NCBI GenBank assembly: GCA_951799425.1
Contig: OX637401.1
Coordinates: 21,118,001-21,182,000 of the forward strand
Reading direction: 5' to 3'
DNA from: Ilex aquifolium
Taxonomy: Eukaryota > Streptophyta > Magnoliopsida > Aquifoliales > Aquifoliaceae
DNA length: 64,000 nt
The notes beneath the pieces were generated by a model, which was not told the DNA's origin, did not search any database, and saw nothing but the letters and a program-made list of their open reading frames with translations. A program made the position numbers and the translations under genes. Positions 23,960 through 36,739 of this stretch are shown piece by piece (the stretch's first letter is position 1; each line of letters begins with the position of its first letter).

Positions 23960-25102
23960 ATGAAGTTAGTTTGCATCATGAAAATAAAAAGTGGAATTCA
24001 AATATTATCCATTTTTTTTTAATTCAATCGTTATTCTAGCCCTATAGCATACGATATTTACATACCCTATACTTTACATACTCGCAAACACTTGACCCAT
24101 CGAGAAGTGCAATGAAACATAACAAGAGAGAGAAAATTGCATATGGGTTAAGTCAAGAGAGAAAAGAGAAAGACATGCCTATGAAAACGCATCTAGGACA
24201 GGCCGGGTGGATGAAGAAAGAGAGAGTAGGCAAGAGGAAAAGGACATAGAAGGTGAAAAAGTAGAGAGAGGATTGTAGATAAGGTTAGACATAAGGAGAA
24301 GGAAATCGGTCTTTTTGTTTGATACTTCAACGGGTGGCTCAAGACGATGAAGGAGTGGTGTCAAATGAGGGCTTTTAAAGGATGGAGTCAAAACATAGAT
24401 GTGAGGTCTTGGAAAAGGAGATGAGGATTCATGTTTAACAATCCCTGTTATTAGTGATATACCACTGATATATGTAAATATATCGTGAATCTCATCTCTA
24501 CTGTTTCGGTTATTTAAATCGATTGAGTTATTCAAATTGATTGTTTTAAATGTATTGTTATACTTTTGTGTTTTTTGCTCCCAAATTATACATTGAAGTA
24601 TGATATCGAACTTAGTTTTAAAATCAAGGTTAAGGGTAATATTGTCAAAAATGTTTAATTTTACACTTTTAAAGGTATTGAAACCAAACATATTTTTCTA
24701 TATAGATGTTTTTCTTAATTCATAAATGATAAGCACTTTAAAACACTCATTTAGAAAAAAAAATTTATTTCTTGAAAGTCCATCCCGTAAAGTCTATTTT
24801 ATAAAGTCCATTTGAAGAATAAACTTTTACTGCGAGAAGTTATATCAAACGCAACCGAAATTAGTCATGTTTGCATAATATCAATGATTGGCTTGTAATT
24901 GATAGAGGCCTATTTATTCTTAAGAAAAAACATGGCTCAAACTAACTACCAGACTCACCATAGTCCTGTTTCAGCACAATCATTTACCAACTAGTGCAAT
25001 ATCATAATACTTATAATTATAGACTTTTTTATTTTTACACGCACAATAACCATATATCAATCAAGAATGATAAAACATTAGGAGCCCACCAAAATAAGCA
25101 AC
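23960..25102. other. Intergenic, no gene seen
   Basis: A 170-residue minus-strand frame (24691-24179) is Asn/Ile/Ser-rich with no recognisable domain and is probably chance in AT-rich DNA. The rest is AT-rich and featureless. Confidence 0.4.
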
Positions 25103-25105
25103 TAA

Positions 25106-25879
25106 GGTCCCGTTTGGTAACGTTTATGTTTTTCGTTTTTATTTTGATATTTGGAGAAAACCATAAAAAAAAAAATTCGTTTGGTAACTGTTTTCCTTGT
25201 TTATTGATGTCAACGTTTTCAAAACCATGGATGATTTTTAAAAAGGGGAAAATGTCTTTTTTGAAAAAATTACAAACTTTTAACGCGCGTTGAACATTAA
25301 TGAGGTCAAGAGATCGAACTTTGTTAGTATAAAAAAACCCACTTATTGGCCACCCATATAAATAACAATTGATATCCCAAACCCTAGCCCCTCTAACCTC
25401 TCCAAGACCTGTTCATCGCCTGACTCCCCCCTCCCCCTCTCTCTCTCTTTCTCTCTCTCTCTCAGCCTAGACGCTCTCTCAGCCCAGCCTCTTCATACTC
25501 TTCGTCTTCGATGAGTTTTCGGTTCTCCACAAGGTAAATAGCTACTTTGCTCATCTATTTTGTGATCTGTGATCTGGGTTCTGATTTTTTTTTTTTTTTA
25601 AAACCCTGATTTGGGTGATCTACTGGATTCTGTGATTTTTTTTTTTAATAACACTGCTTTGCTCATCTATTGCTTTTGTGCTGTATTGTTGAAATTTTTG
25701 CTGCTGATTTTTTGCGAGTTCTGATTTTTTTTTTTAACACTGACTTGGGTGATCTGCAGGGTTCTGTAAAAGCAACCAAACACGTTTTCTGATTTCATTT
25801 TTTGCTGACAAAAATCAAAAACTGATTCTGTTTTTCATTTTTAAAAAAACCAAAATTGTAAACGTTTCCAAACGAGCCC
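25106..25879. mobile_element. PIF/Harbinger-type element with captured 5' gene fragment
   Basis: 774 bp with inverted ends GGTCCCGTTTGGTAACGTTT and, read from the right, GGGCTCGTTTGGAAACGTTT. TAA lies outside both ends (25103-25105 and 25880-25882). There is no transposase. The middle holds a CT-rich leader, a short exon and a splice donor, apparently from a host gene. Confidence 0.75.
25375..25533 (+). pseudogene. Captured leader and first exon of unknown host gene
   Basis: A CT-rich stretch like a plant 5' UTR (25375-25510) leads to ATG at 25511 and the short frame MSFRFSTR. The sequence ACAAG|GTAAATAG at 25533 is a good donor site. The following DNA has intron-like T-runs and repeated GATCTG/GATTTGGGTGATCT motifs. 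Eight residues are too few to name the donor gene. Confidence 0.45.
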
Positions 25880-25882
25880 TAA

Positions 25883-26698
25883 CCAAATGGAAATAACTGA
25901 TTGAAAGTCACTTACTTGGTTTTTTTCCTTATTCAAAGATTTTGTGAGTCCACAAGGATGACTGAAATTAAGCAGAATTCTTGATTTCTTTGGCAAACAA
26001 ATCAAACGAAAAAGATAAAATGAACAACATTAACAAGTTATAAGCATTATCCACCACATCTTCAGAATGAATTTACGTAGTTTGCCAGCATCCATTCCAT
26101 TTGCAAATCCTTAGCAAAAATAATTGCCATGTCGACTTGTTCAACAAAACAAAAATTTCTATGCTTGAGTAGGAATTATAAAAAAAGAAATAAGGAATTG
26201 TGATGAGAGGACGTACTTGGAAACCATTGATGTTTGCTTTTTTTTTTTTTTTTTTAAATTCGCAAAAACCCTAGCAGATCATAGACCGAAAATCGTAAGA
26301 CTAATCATCAATGAAGTAAAACAACAAGGAAAATACACACATATATAGAAACAACAAACAAAATCTAGAGATAAATGAGTTATGACAGGGAAGAAACTCT
26401 GCACATAAGCACATTAACATTCAACAATCTGCCGAATAGCATTAATTACCCAATTCACCAAATCGGCGACGATTAAACGTCCTGTGATCTTCAGATCCCA
26501 ATTTCAACTTCAATCGAAGGGGCTGTCCTGGGGGAGGGAGGGCAGCGGGGGTAGAGACGGTGGCGGTCTCAGTTTTGAATTCAATCGGTGGAAGCTATGG
26601 TGGGAAAGGAGGGCAGCGAGGGTTGCGGGGGAGTTTCAGGTGGTGGACGGGATGAGAGCGCAGTGGTGTCTGAAGCTGTCGTCTATCGAAAACAAAAG
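25883..26698. other. Intergenic with a GC-rich patch
   Basis: Mostly AT-rich. 26461-26690 is GC-rich and, on the minus strand, could be a decayed 5' exon or leader of a gene. Open frames there are Gly/Arg-rich with no domain I recognise. Confidence 0.35.
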
Positions 26699-26945
26699 GC
26701 AAATTACACTAAGACACCCTGAGATTTATCACTTAACTATATAGACCCCTTACATTTGAAATATTACACTTGAAACCCTTATCAGTGACGATTGAGTAAC
26801 GCAGTTAATGGAACCAAGTAAAAGACAAGAATGCCCCAATTAAGGAAGAAGATATTGGATCAATTATACTTTGACGCCTTGAGGTTTGTCACATAATCAC
26901 TTTGACCTCTTATATTTGAAATATTATATTCAGACCCCCTAAAGA
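26699..26945. mobile_element. Remnant of the foldback Mutator-like MITE family
   Basis: GGCAAATTACACTAAGACACCC at the left, and AATTATACTTTGACGCC followed by GAGGTTTGTCACATAATCAC in the same orientation, match the end sequences of the elements at 2263 and 40529. Here two end-like segments are in tandem rather than inverted, so it is a rearranged or partial copy. Confidence 0.5.
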
Positions 26946-28689
26946 GAAGCATATCTAATAAGCTCTTTATTTTCACTCAATTCTCCATTTTAGAGAACTA
27001 ACTCCTATAAATTTGTCTCCAATAGTATCTCTATTTAGGTTAGTTATAATCAAGAGTTTAATTTGGTTCTCTATATTTGAAGAGACAAACTTACTCTCTA
27101 TTTTATCATTAAAGAATGATAAGATGACACTTATACATTTTTTATTAAATGCTTTGATTATAAAGACTATTTTTTTTGTTAGTATAAAGAGCTCATTGGA
27201 GTTGTATAAAAAAACTCACTACCTATTTCAATTTTTTGTAATTGATACTCTCTAAAGTAGAACTAATGACCAAATTTTAAAACACAACAACACAAAAAAA
27301 ACAAAAAAAAAATTGGCCATGTAGTCACAATCCCTTGTAGAAATTTGCAATGCAACCGGTGTCAACCATCCCGCTATTCCGAATGAATAGAGTAAGAAAT
27401 GACCTTTACTTTTCCTAATCTCAAATTGTCTCATCAAAAGAATTCAATTCCTAACATCTTTATTTAAAACTAAACTTTTATTGGTTTTTTAACAATCCCT
27501 AGTACATTCGGCCCAACATTTTATTCCTGTGAGCAATAGCAATGCATTAGGTCCACTTACAATATTTCAATGAAAACAATGCTCCAAGTTTTTAAATTGA
27601 GTACAAGTAGTATTATTAATAATATATTCTGACGGACTTGATGGGTTATTTGCCTGCCACACCAAGCTAAAGAAATGAAAAATCAAAGAATTAATACAAA
27701 ATGCTCTAAGTACAAGAATGTAATACATATTTATACACCATCAATGTTTAAATCGTTGAATACCACAAAAATAGTCATACAATACCTTTTACCAAGTAGG
27801 AGATACCTTTTACCCAGTAGGTTTCGTGTTTGTGTTTTTTAGTTAATTATGTGGTTTTTTTTATATTTGTCTTTATTCTGGTACTATAGTTTCTAAAGTC
27901 TTTCTGAATCCACTACTCGCTGACTGTAGTATTTGATCATTCTTCACTATTAGTGGACATTAGAGTCATCAGATAATGTTCCCTTGTCCTCTGTCCACGT
28001 GTCACGTTATAGCTTTTGTAGACTAACCCTGTGTCAGGCTCCTGAGTTTCGAGTTTTTTATCGTACCGAGCTTATTACTCTGAGCTTCCTTGCAACCGGT
28101 CTGTGGCCCCGCTCGTGCTTAGGAGAGCTCGTTTAGGCGAATTACTTAAGCCACTTTCTGCAAGTTCCAGAGAGTCTTCGGCTCTAAAGGTGTCCAAACT
28201 TAAACTAATCATTGTTAGAAACAAATCACAAACGTCGGTCTCAGTCTTCCTTCATGAGTTAACATTTTTCTCATGCGTCATAGCTCTAGTCATTAGTTTT
28301 GGAAGTCGGTGTATGAAATTGATGTAGCAAAAATACAAAATATCATGCTCTTATCTGCTTATCTTGCTAGTCATGTAAGGCCGACAAGACCTATTTTTAA
28401 AACACGAAAACAAAAAGAATTAGTAATGTTGTGTAGACTAAAAAATTTGTCCAAAGTTAATAATAATGTATTTGATGATAGAGTCTAAATAAAAAGTTCA
28501 ATAGTTACTATTATAATAATTCTATCAGACTACTTTCAGTCACGTAAATCAATAGTTATTAACTACTTTCAATAGTTAATAATTCTATCACGTAAATAAA
28601 TTAAATTAAATTTTTTAGTTATAGTAATAACACTCTAGAAAATTTTAACTTGGCTCATTATTACTGTTAGTATTGTACTAAGAATGTAA
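26946..28689. other. Intergenic, no gene seen
   Basis: AT-rich. 27.9-28.3 kb has a higher-GC patch containing GTCCACGTGTCACG, possibly a decayed LTR fragment, but no partner copy or borders are visible in the window. Confidence 0.35.
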
Positions 28690-29571
28690 GAGCATTTTCA
28701 ACTATGACTTAAATTTAGACTTAAATTTGAGTTTAAATTTGGTTAAAAAGTTTGATTTGGTATAGAGTACTCAAATGGATAAACTCAAATATCTACTCAA
28801 ATCTTTTAAAAAATTCTCTTCATTCAAATAATGATATTTGATAAAATAAATGAAACTTTCATATCTCTCCACAAATGGGTAATCAAAAAAAAAAAAAATG
28901 AATATGTATACAACACTACATGTGAATAAAGAAACCATTCCAAAATTCTAAAATTATTCTAATCTCTTATCATTTTTTATAAATCCAGATAAAAAAAAAA
29001 GAAAAAAAATATACTATTTTGACATGGGTTTGGTTTAAAGAACACAAAAACATACATTTTCAACAAAAATGGAAGATTGAACAAATAAAATGACGAATTT
29101 TCTAAATTTGTGGGTAGCGAAGACTTAAAATTTCAAGAAGAATCGGTTGCCTGAAAATTGTACTAGTGTTTAATTCGAAAAAATTAAAGAAAAATTTGAT
29201 GGATAGACTTAGGGTTTACATAGTCTGAAAGATGAGTGAGATTAGGGTTTTAAAAAATAAAAAAAAATCAAAAAGATGGAAGATAAAAAGGAAAAAAAAC
29301 TTACCTACAGGCCTTCAAATGATTTGTGAAAACTTTGGTGGTGGTCGCGTAATAGAGAGAGACAAAAAGAGACAAAGAATAAGTCATTTCTTTTATTTTT
29401 GGATAAGTTAAAAAGTTACTGTTAGAAATTTGATATAAAATTTGAGTATGCTTCAATTTAGGTCTAAAAAAAGTTTTGCCTTGATTTGGTGTAAGTTTGA
29501 GTTCAAGGTTAGAAAATTTTTTTTGGCCATTTTAACTCAAATTTAAATTTGAGTCAAGATTTGAGATGCTC
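28690..29571. mobile_element. MITE-like element with ATTTAAATTTGAG-rich ends
   Basis: The left end GAGCATTTTCAACTATGACT and the right end read from the other strand, GAGCATCTCAAATCTTGACT, are inverted, followed on both sides by clusters of AAATTTGAG. TAA precedes the left end, but the right flank reads AAT, so the target duplication is not clean. About 880 bp with a non-homologous centre and no transposase. Confidence 0.55.
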
Positions 29572-30236
29572 AATCATGTGTTTAGTTTTGCTTAATCTCT
29601 CTTCGTCATTCATTGGGATAAAATTATTATTAATGTCTATCATACATAAAAATTGTGATTATTCATGCGATGTACTAAAAAGTTTTTTTTTAAAGGTTTT
29701 CTCACCTAAGCTCAAGTTAGAAATGAGTCTTTTTTATGTTGATTATAAATATAAGTGTACTTTTCTTAATCATCCACTTTTATGGTAAAAATGCTTTCTT
29801 ACATGCTTGAAACTTAATTAGTTTAAATCTTTTATTATACTCTCAAAGCCATATATTTTTTTTATTGTCTTAATCTACAATCAATCTACCTCTTCTTTGG
29901 AAATCTATAAAACAAAATATATTAAATTTTTTATGAGACTATACTTCTACTTGGAGCTAGACAATTCATGAAAGAAAATCCAAGCGGGATCAAATTCATT
30001 AACAAATATGGGGATCAAATAAACTATTTTCATTGAATCCACTTAATATTAAGGCTCACAGTCAACTCAACAGCAGAAATTCATTAATTTTCCATATATT
30101 TATCTTCAAACTTGATCTTATTTGTAGTGCTCAATCATTATGTATGCGACAAACAAATAATTTAGAATTTTTTTAATCATTTTATCATTTTTTTTACAAA
30201 TAATTATAATTCATTCAAACCACAATCAATGGATAG
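29572..30236. other. Intergenic, no gene seen
   Basis: AT-rich DNA up to the outer LTR element. Nothing else is supportable. Confidence 0.5.
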
Positions 30237-30936
30237 TGTAGGGGAAAAAATCTGCACCTATCAAAATAAAGAGATTCGTTTGGGATGAGTACTCGAGATC
30301 GCCTTTAACCTGCAAAACAAACAAACTGCCATAGACCAGTGGGGTACCGGCCGGAGGCACTCTGATGTTTAAGTCAGTAATGACACGAGAACGTGTATTC
30401 AATTTACTAGAGAAAAAGTGTGCGTACCTTAGACTTAAGTTTTACTAGTATTTATAGGGAGTCTGTCCCCGATTATTCAGGACTTACCTCCTCGTTAGAA
30501 TATGATGACACACCTAAATTTCAATAATTCATTCCTTAATTCATGTTTGACCCTTATAGGGTTTCCTTTCTCATTAGCTGATTTAGGTCACATGTTAATT
30601 ATGTGTTCCTATGATTTAGGCAATTTCCTCATTGGTCGCCTAGTATCATCTCTGATTTTTCGGGTATTTGCTTAGTCGGATATTATCCTCTGCTCGGCTG
30701 GACTAAGTTTAGGTCAGCCGGGATAGCCTAGCTATTTGCTCGGTCAGACCAATTTTAGCTCGACCGGGATAGCCTAGCTATCTGCTCGGTCGGACCAACT
30801 TTAGCTCAGCCCGAATAGCCTAATTACTTGCTCGGTCATAGTAGAGTCATTCCAAATAACTCTTTTCAGCACGTGTAACCTGCCACGTGTTCAAAGTCTA
30901 ATTGTCAGATATGATCAGAATTTATCGACCCCTTCA
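30237..30936 (-). repeat. 3' LTR of outer element
   Basis: About 700 bp, near-identical to 39688-40387. It contains a 46-bp tandem repeat (30692-30840) with units starting GCTCGGT or GCTCGGC. A polypurine-like tract CTCTGGGGGCAAT in element sense lies directly inside. Confidence 0.9.
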
Positions 30937-33900
30937 ATTGCCCCCAGAGAATATTTTTCATGTGGCACACTAGAAAATATTCTCTGTTTACAATCCTCTC
31001 TCATTAATTGCCTTGTATTATTCCTTATGAAAAGGTGTTTTTGTGCCGCGCATCAATATTTTTGAGCCTTACATAAAGATTTATCCGGTGTTAGTTCGCT
31101 TGGATTCTTGTTAATGGGAGAGAGATAGTCTCCATCCCTGCTTCAATCTGTATGAGAGATTGGTTTTCTTCGGCTTTCACCGTTCGGCCAATAACGACCT
31201 TTAATTTCATTTGGGCAAAGCGATTGTCCAACGCAAGCTCACACTTTGATTACATGGTAGCTTTATATTAATTTGAGGAGTCCGTTCTGATAGTTGGGAT
31301 GATACAATTCTTTCAGAAGCCCAAGCTACACCTTGTGTCCATATAATTGGAACACCTAGAACCATGGGGTGTCCACATTTTGTCTATACGAGCTCGGGGT
31401 GCTTTCATACAAAAACCCAGGAATATTTCTATGTTTGTAGTGGATTGTAAAGGATTCTCTTGTTTTCTTCAAGAGATTAATGGAAAACACACGTGATAGA
31501 TTGGTATTGCCAAAGGTTTTGGCTTGTGGCATTGCCAAAGGTTTCAGCTTGTGGTATTGCGGACGCCGTGGCGAACCCTTGATGATCAACTGATTGTCCT
31601 CGAGACAGACCATCATTACTTGATCTAAATGCTAGGTTGACCGTATTTTTAATGTTGTCGATCAACTTCTGTGTAGGTCCGAAAAAGAGCCAAGAGCTGT
31701 TTGTTTTTTGCTCGGATGTCAGGCTGACCAGTTCTCCATCAGTGCTATTCAATAAACGTGGCAGCTATCCATATACAATAGAGAAAGTCGATGGTTCTCA
31801 GCTCGTCCTTGACATTTTTTGATGCATCCTTGATGACGAAGATCCACTTTAGGTTGAAGAGGGAGTTGAGATCGAGGTTGGGCAGCCATGGTGATAACTC
31901 AATTGGAGTGTTAGTCTCTATGGACGTGTGAAGAGCTAACCGGAATGGGATCTCTGTGCTATCGTGGTAGGTTGGGAAAATGATGCCGAACCAATGTGCC
32001 GTGGGCGTAGCAGCAGAGAGCTGAATGAACGTTTTTTATTTTCTGTTAAAATAACTTGCTCAATGACTCTTCTGATATAATTTTTCTCTCTGTCTCCTTG
32101 CTGCAGTTGCTTGTTTGTTCAAGCCGAATCGACACTTCACCCTTGAATTCATATGGCTAGAGAATTCGTGGGTCAAGTTTTGCCTGTGTAACGCCATGCT
32201 AAGCCTTTGTCAAAATATCCTATGTTGCATAACTAAGCCGACACCCAGATGCTTGATCAGAATAATAGTGGCTAATTAAGGTTGAGAATGAGATTGGAAA
32301 AGGAACCACTAAGATTTATGTGTGACAGACAAAAGAGGTTTATGATGGTGCCAACCACCTTCTTGATGTGTTGATGCCAATCTCCTCCGGCCAGGTTAAT
32401 GAAGTCGAGCTTGTCTTTGTTAAATCCATAAGTCCGCCGCCTTCCCTTCGAATGTTGGTGCAAAAGCTTCTTGACTGGATTGAATTTTTCGGTTGATGAT
32501 TCCATGATCCATGTTCCGCGTGATAGTGGGCATTGGCTTTGCCTTGAGAAGGCTCAAACAGATAATCAAACAAAAAATCTGATTCTCCATGATGTAATAG
32601 TCACATGGGTTAAGAGAAACCTTTGGACTCTTGTAATCTAAAGAGAGTGCATTTAAAAGTGTTCGATGACAGCAACAGGTGATCTTCAAAGCTATGTAGT
32701 GCGAAAAGTGCCCCACTTAGGAATAACCAATTTTGGAGATTTGATCTTAAGCCGTCAAAAAATTTGGCACCGAAATCTCAGCGAGTGCTTGCTGCTTGCT
32801 GCTTGTTATTTGATTGTTAGTCATGTGCTTGAGCTTTTGGAAGAGAAAAAAGCCATGACTGAATTGCACCTCACGTTCATGCTTCACGGTCCCATGGAAA
32901 TTACTTTCAACAAGGCATGTGATTGCCAACCAGCTGAATTCTTGGACTTCAAATTTTCCTTTTACAGAGATTTAATCTTTTTTACTGTAGGTCCTACCTT
33001 CAGGGAATCAAGTGGCACACTTGGATTCCTTTCATAGTTTTTTTAATTCTCGTCCTCTTGGACCTCTTTATTGTATCAAGTTTTGACCCTCTTGGATCTC
33101 TTTCTAATTAGCCGACTTCACTGGTCGAGAGCTTCAATGTGTTGGGATCAAGATTGATTATAAGCCATCATAAAAGGCATCATATTGCATAATTCATCTC
33201 CCTGTGCTCACGTCACATACAAACTAAAGCAAGGGATGAGATTTTTATCATAAACTATAATATAAAAGAATTTCATGATTAGGTGTTGACCCCATGGTAC
33301 TCAAATAAGGTATTTGGCTTCTTCCAATGTGAATTTATATTCCATGGAAACATGTGACCACAAGAATTGATACACCATATTTATTCAACGCGACCATTAT
33401 TGTTACTTCTTACTCAATGATCCTACTCTTAAGCCAATAGCCAATGTGTATTGTGGCATACTATGTCAGCCTAGAATGCCCCCTTTCTTTTTTCTCTCTC
33501 TTTCTAGGTTCATGTGTTAAAATCAACAGGTGCTTTTTTAGGAAAAATCGATTCTTACGAGTGGGATCATGTGTAGCCGAACTCCTATGCCTCACCAATT
33601 TTCGTATAGAATTAGTCTTTATTCATGTAGGTCATGTCTACCAGGAATCAAACAGCACGCTTCGATTCATCCTATAGTCAATTAATTTTTTTTTAATTGA
33701 CCCTTTGGGTCTGTTCGAGTAATTGACTCTCTTGGGTATCTTTTATGGTATCAAGCAATTGAACCTCTTTAGTTTCTTTGTAAAATCATGAAGATAATTC
33801 AACTATGCTCAAGATCTTATGTATAATTTAGGCCAATTATACCCCAACCTTGAAAGTATTCTTTGATATGAAAGGCAAAACAGGATGTATTAAATATTTG

Positions 33901-34503
33901 TATTACCTGGTGTTGGCCATGGGACCCAAATAAAGGGTAGCTGACTTGGTTCAAAAACCAATTCCATAGAAACGAAATACCACATCCAGCACTCCATGAT
34001 TCTTCAACGTGAATAAGAGAAATCAAGTGGTACACTAATTATTTTTTGAGTTATCTCATGCAATTCTTATTGGTTGTTCCCTTGGATTGGTTATCAAGTA
34101 ATTGACCCCCTTGAGTCTCTACGGTATAACGTCATAAATCTTTTCTGATGATTGATCGCACTGGTTTCTTCTATGTCAAAAGACATCATGAATATCTCTT
34201 TCTTTTGTTAGCCTCATGTGGCCTAAATAAAAAGTGACAGACTTTGTTGCATGAAAATTGATTCCATTGGAACAAGTAACCTCAACAAGTACCTTATGAT
34301 CCTTCCACGTGAAGATAAATAACCCCTCTTGCTCCGTGAGACGACATCCACCGTGAGAGGTAGAAAGCACATGATCTCTCTTTGCCTTTTCTGAAATACA
34401 CGTTCGCGAGATAATCACCAACTTGTGTTGTTCACACAAGAATAGGTCTGTACACTATTCTTGCGTTCTCTATTGTTGCGCAATTCCCATTGCAGTGACA
34501 TAG
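30937..34503 (-). other. Interior of outer element, no gag-pol, with diverged internal repeats
   Basis: Both strands are full of stops. The longest frame (32666-33037, +) has no recognisable domain. From about 32.9 kb rightward the DNA contains several diverged copies of two modules. One has CCATGGAAA or CCATAGAAA followed by a CACGTGAA-like end (near 33350, 33970, 34270). The other has a GGAATCAA...CACxCTT motif followed by GACCCTCTTGG/GACCCCCTTGAG (near 33000, 33650, 34030). The architecture fits a large non-coding retrotransposon derivative. Confidence 0.65.
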
Positions 34504-35111
34504 TGTAAGAGGCAAAAAAGTAAACTTACCTCTCACAGGAATGAATAGAGATGGTCTCTCACGTGAACAAGTTATGTACTTGATCCCCAAGCTTTACCTT
34601 TCTGCAAAACGAACAAACTGACCAAGATCGAAGTGCTTCGATTGAAGGCACTTTGATGCTTAAGTCAGTAATGAAATGAATAATTTATGGTAAGACAATG
34701 AGAATTCAGTGTACCTTTCACCTTGGCTCCTTATGCCTTTTATAGAATCTTTAGTTAGGGTTTCCATGATTTTTGATTCAAGGTGGTATACTTTCCCCTA
34801 ATCAGATGATTCTATTCAAGAAGTTGCTGAGATTTCTCCCGAAATTCCTTCTACTGAGCCTATGATCATGACCATTTGTTCAACCAAAATGCCTGAATTG
34901 TAGGCATCTTTTGAGCACTACGTTTACTGTTTTAAACAGCTCGGTCATGATAAGGACTAAGCTCATTCCTTCCTTTCCGAGCTTTCTAATCAGCTCGGCT
35001 GCCATCTGATGATGGAGTCTAGTGATGTCAGTCTCATGTGACTAGTCTTGTCACCCTCACATGAGATCATTTAACGTTATCACATGTGTTGTAAAGGGAG
35101 CACCCCCTTCA
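34504..35111 (-). repeat. 3' LTR of inner element
   Basis: 608 bp, near-identical to 39018-39624, with borders TGAAGGGG and CTTACA in element sense. It shares the segment CTGCAAAACGAACAAACTG with a similar stretch in the outer LTR, so the two families are related. Confidence 0.9.
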
Positions 35112-35359
35112 TTTGCCCCTAGGAAACGTGTGATAGGCACTTTTCATTTGTCAGTCGTTTTATGCCCCCCAAACCATCATTGTGCGTACTATTTGAGACA
35201 TGCCCCTTTGTTTTGGCGGCATGTCTTGCATTTAAACATTGTCTTTTGAACTTCGTTTATCTCATTTTTAAGCGAACTTTTATGTCTTCTTCTTCTTACA
35301 CAATCTTTCTCTTTCCTGCTTACGAATTCTTCACTGCCTTCTTTTCTTTCTTCTGTGCT

Positions 35360-35705
35360 ATGGCTCCTCTAATACCCTCTGAGATTCATGTTTTCAGAGC
35401 AAAGTATCAAATCCATGACGACGTTGAAGTTTGTGTTGTTGGCGCTGACAAGCCCCTGATTGGGACTAGAGAGTGCATCCCCATTCACACTCGAGCAATC
35501 ATAAAAAGTGGGGTTCATTTCCCCCTAGACCCTCTTCTTCTCTAGGTTCTCTCTGCGATGAAACTCTGCCCGATTCAGTGTTACCCCAACTTCTTCAGAA
35601 TCGTTATGGGTGTGGCTGCTCTCAACAATTGTTGAACCTAAGTTTGGGCCTTTGGGAGATTTTGTACTGCTACATTATCAAGTATGTTGGAGACAACTAC
35701 TACCT
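35360..35705 (+). pseudogene. Antisense ORF fragment of inner Tat element
   Basis: Starts at ATG 35360 (MAPLIPSEIHVF) and runs through SGVHFPLDPLLL to a TAG at 35543-35545. It continues in frame with VLSAMKLCPIQCYPNFFRIV to a stop near 35635, then shifts frame (LGLWEILYCYIIKYVGDNYY) up to the deletion junction. The pattern of a hydrophobic FPL-P stretch followed by L-P-Q-PN-R-V parallels the antisense ORF in the 12-22 kb element, so both belong to the same putative gypsy-transposon domain family. It is truncated, with one stop and one frameshift. Confidence 0.6.
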
Positions 35706-36574
35706 CGTTGTAGTTCTTTTATCGCCTTTACTTGGTCGAGATTTACCTCGACTCCCCGATGTGTCATCAAAAATCCGAGGAACTTTCCAGATCCTACCCC
35801 AAATGCGCACTTCGACGCATTGAGCTTTATTCGATATCTCCGAAGTATGTCAAAAGTTCTCCTTAGATCAGAGCAATGATCAGAGGCCCTTCGGCTTTTA
35901 ACTACCATATCATCGATGTAGACTTCCATAGTGACGCCCAACATGTGGAAAAACATTTTTGTTACCAATCTCAGATAGGTCGCTCTTACATTCTTTAGCC
36001 CAAAGGGCATTACCTTGTAACAGTATGTCCCTTCAGGTGTTATAAAGGAAGTCTTTTCCTGATCTTGCTCGGCAAGGGGGATTTGATGATAACCCCAGTA
36101 AGCGTCTAAGAAACTCATCCGCTCATGTCCTGCGGTAGCGTCGACTAACTGATCTATCTTCGATAAAGGAAAGCTATCTTTTGGACATACTTTGTTGAGG
36201 TCGGTGAAGTCGACACAAACCCTCCACTTTCCATTCTTCTTCTTGATGATTACAGTATTTGACAACCAGGTCAGGTATTGAACCTCTCTGATGGTTTGTG
36301 ATTCCAATAACCAAGCTACTTCTTCTTTTACCACCTTCTGGTGTTGTGGTGCCGACCTTCTCAACCTCTGTTTTACTGGCTTAAAACTGGGGTCAACATT
36401 CAGTCGATGGCATGCCATTTCTGGCGGAACGCCAGACATTTCATAGGTTGTCCATGCGAATACGTCGGAATACTCTCTTAACAATGAAATGAGTTCCTCA
36501 CGCTGTTCGGGTTTCAGGGAGACTCCAAAAAGGTAGTAATTTTTGTCATCTGTGTCTAAAGGTACTTTAGACAA
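35706..36574 (-). pseudogene. Reverse transcriptase of inner Tat element, truncated after thumb
   Basis: An open frame of almost 290 RT residues, with SNTVIIKKKNGKWRVCVDF, KTSFITPEGTYCYKVMPFG and the catalytic YIDD in EVYIDDMVVKS. It is intact through GKFLGFLMTHRGVEV and AIKELQ. At about 35700 the retroelement sequence ends and only nine foreign residues follow before the stop, because the DNA passes directly into the antisense ORF. The polymerase core is therefore preserved, while RNase H and integrase are gone. Confidence 0.85.
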
Positions 36575-36739
36575 GCTTTCGATGGTTCAATCTGATGGCG
36601 CCTCTTCTTGTTCTAAGGGTACTTTAGACAAATTTTTTGTAGTTTGGTTGGTTGGCACCTACTCCATGCCTAAAGGTACTTCAGGCCTGACCTCGAAAGT
36701 TCGGTCGGTCAATTCTTCCTCCCTATCGAGGTTTGGTTG

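Noticed and set aside
24179-24691. 170-residue minus-strand frame
   Set aside because: AT-rich, Asn/Ile/Ser-biased, no recognisable motif, no splice or promoter context; probably chance.
32666-33037. 123-residue plus-strand frame inside the outer element
   Set aside because: No domain, and overlapped by other short frames in the non-coding interior.
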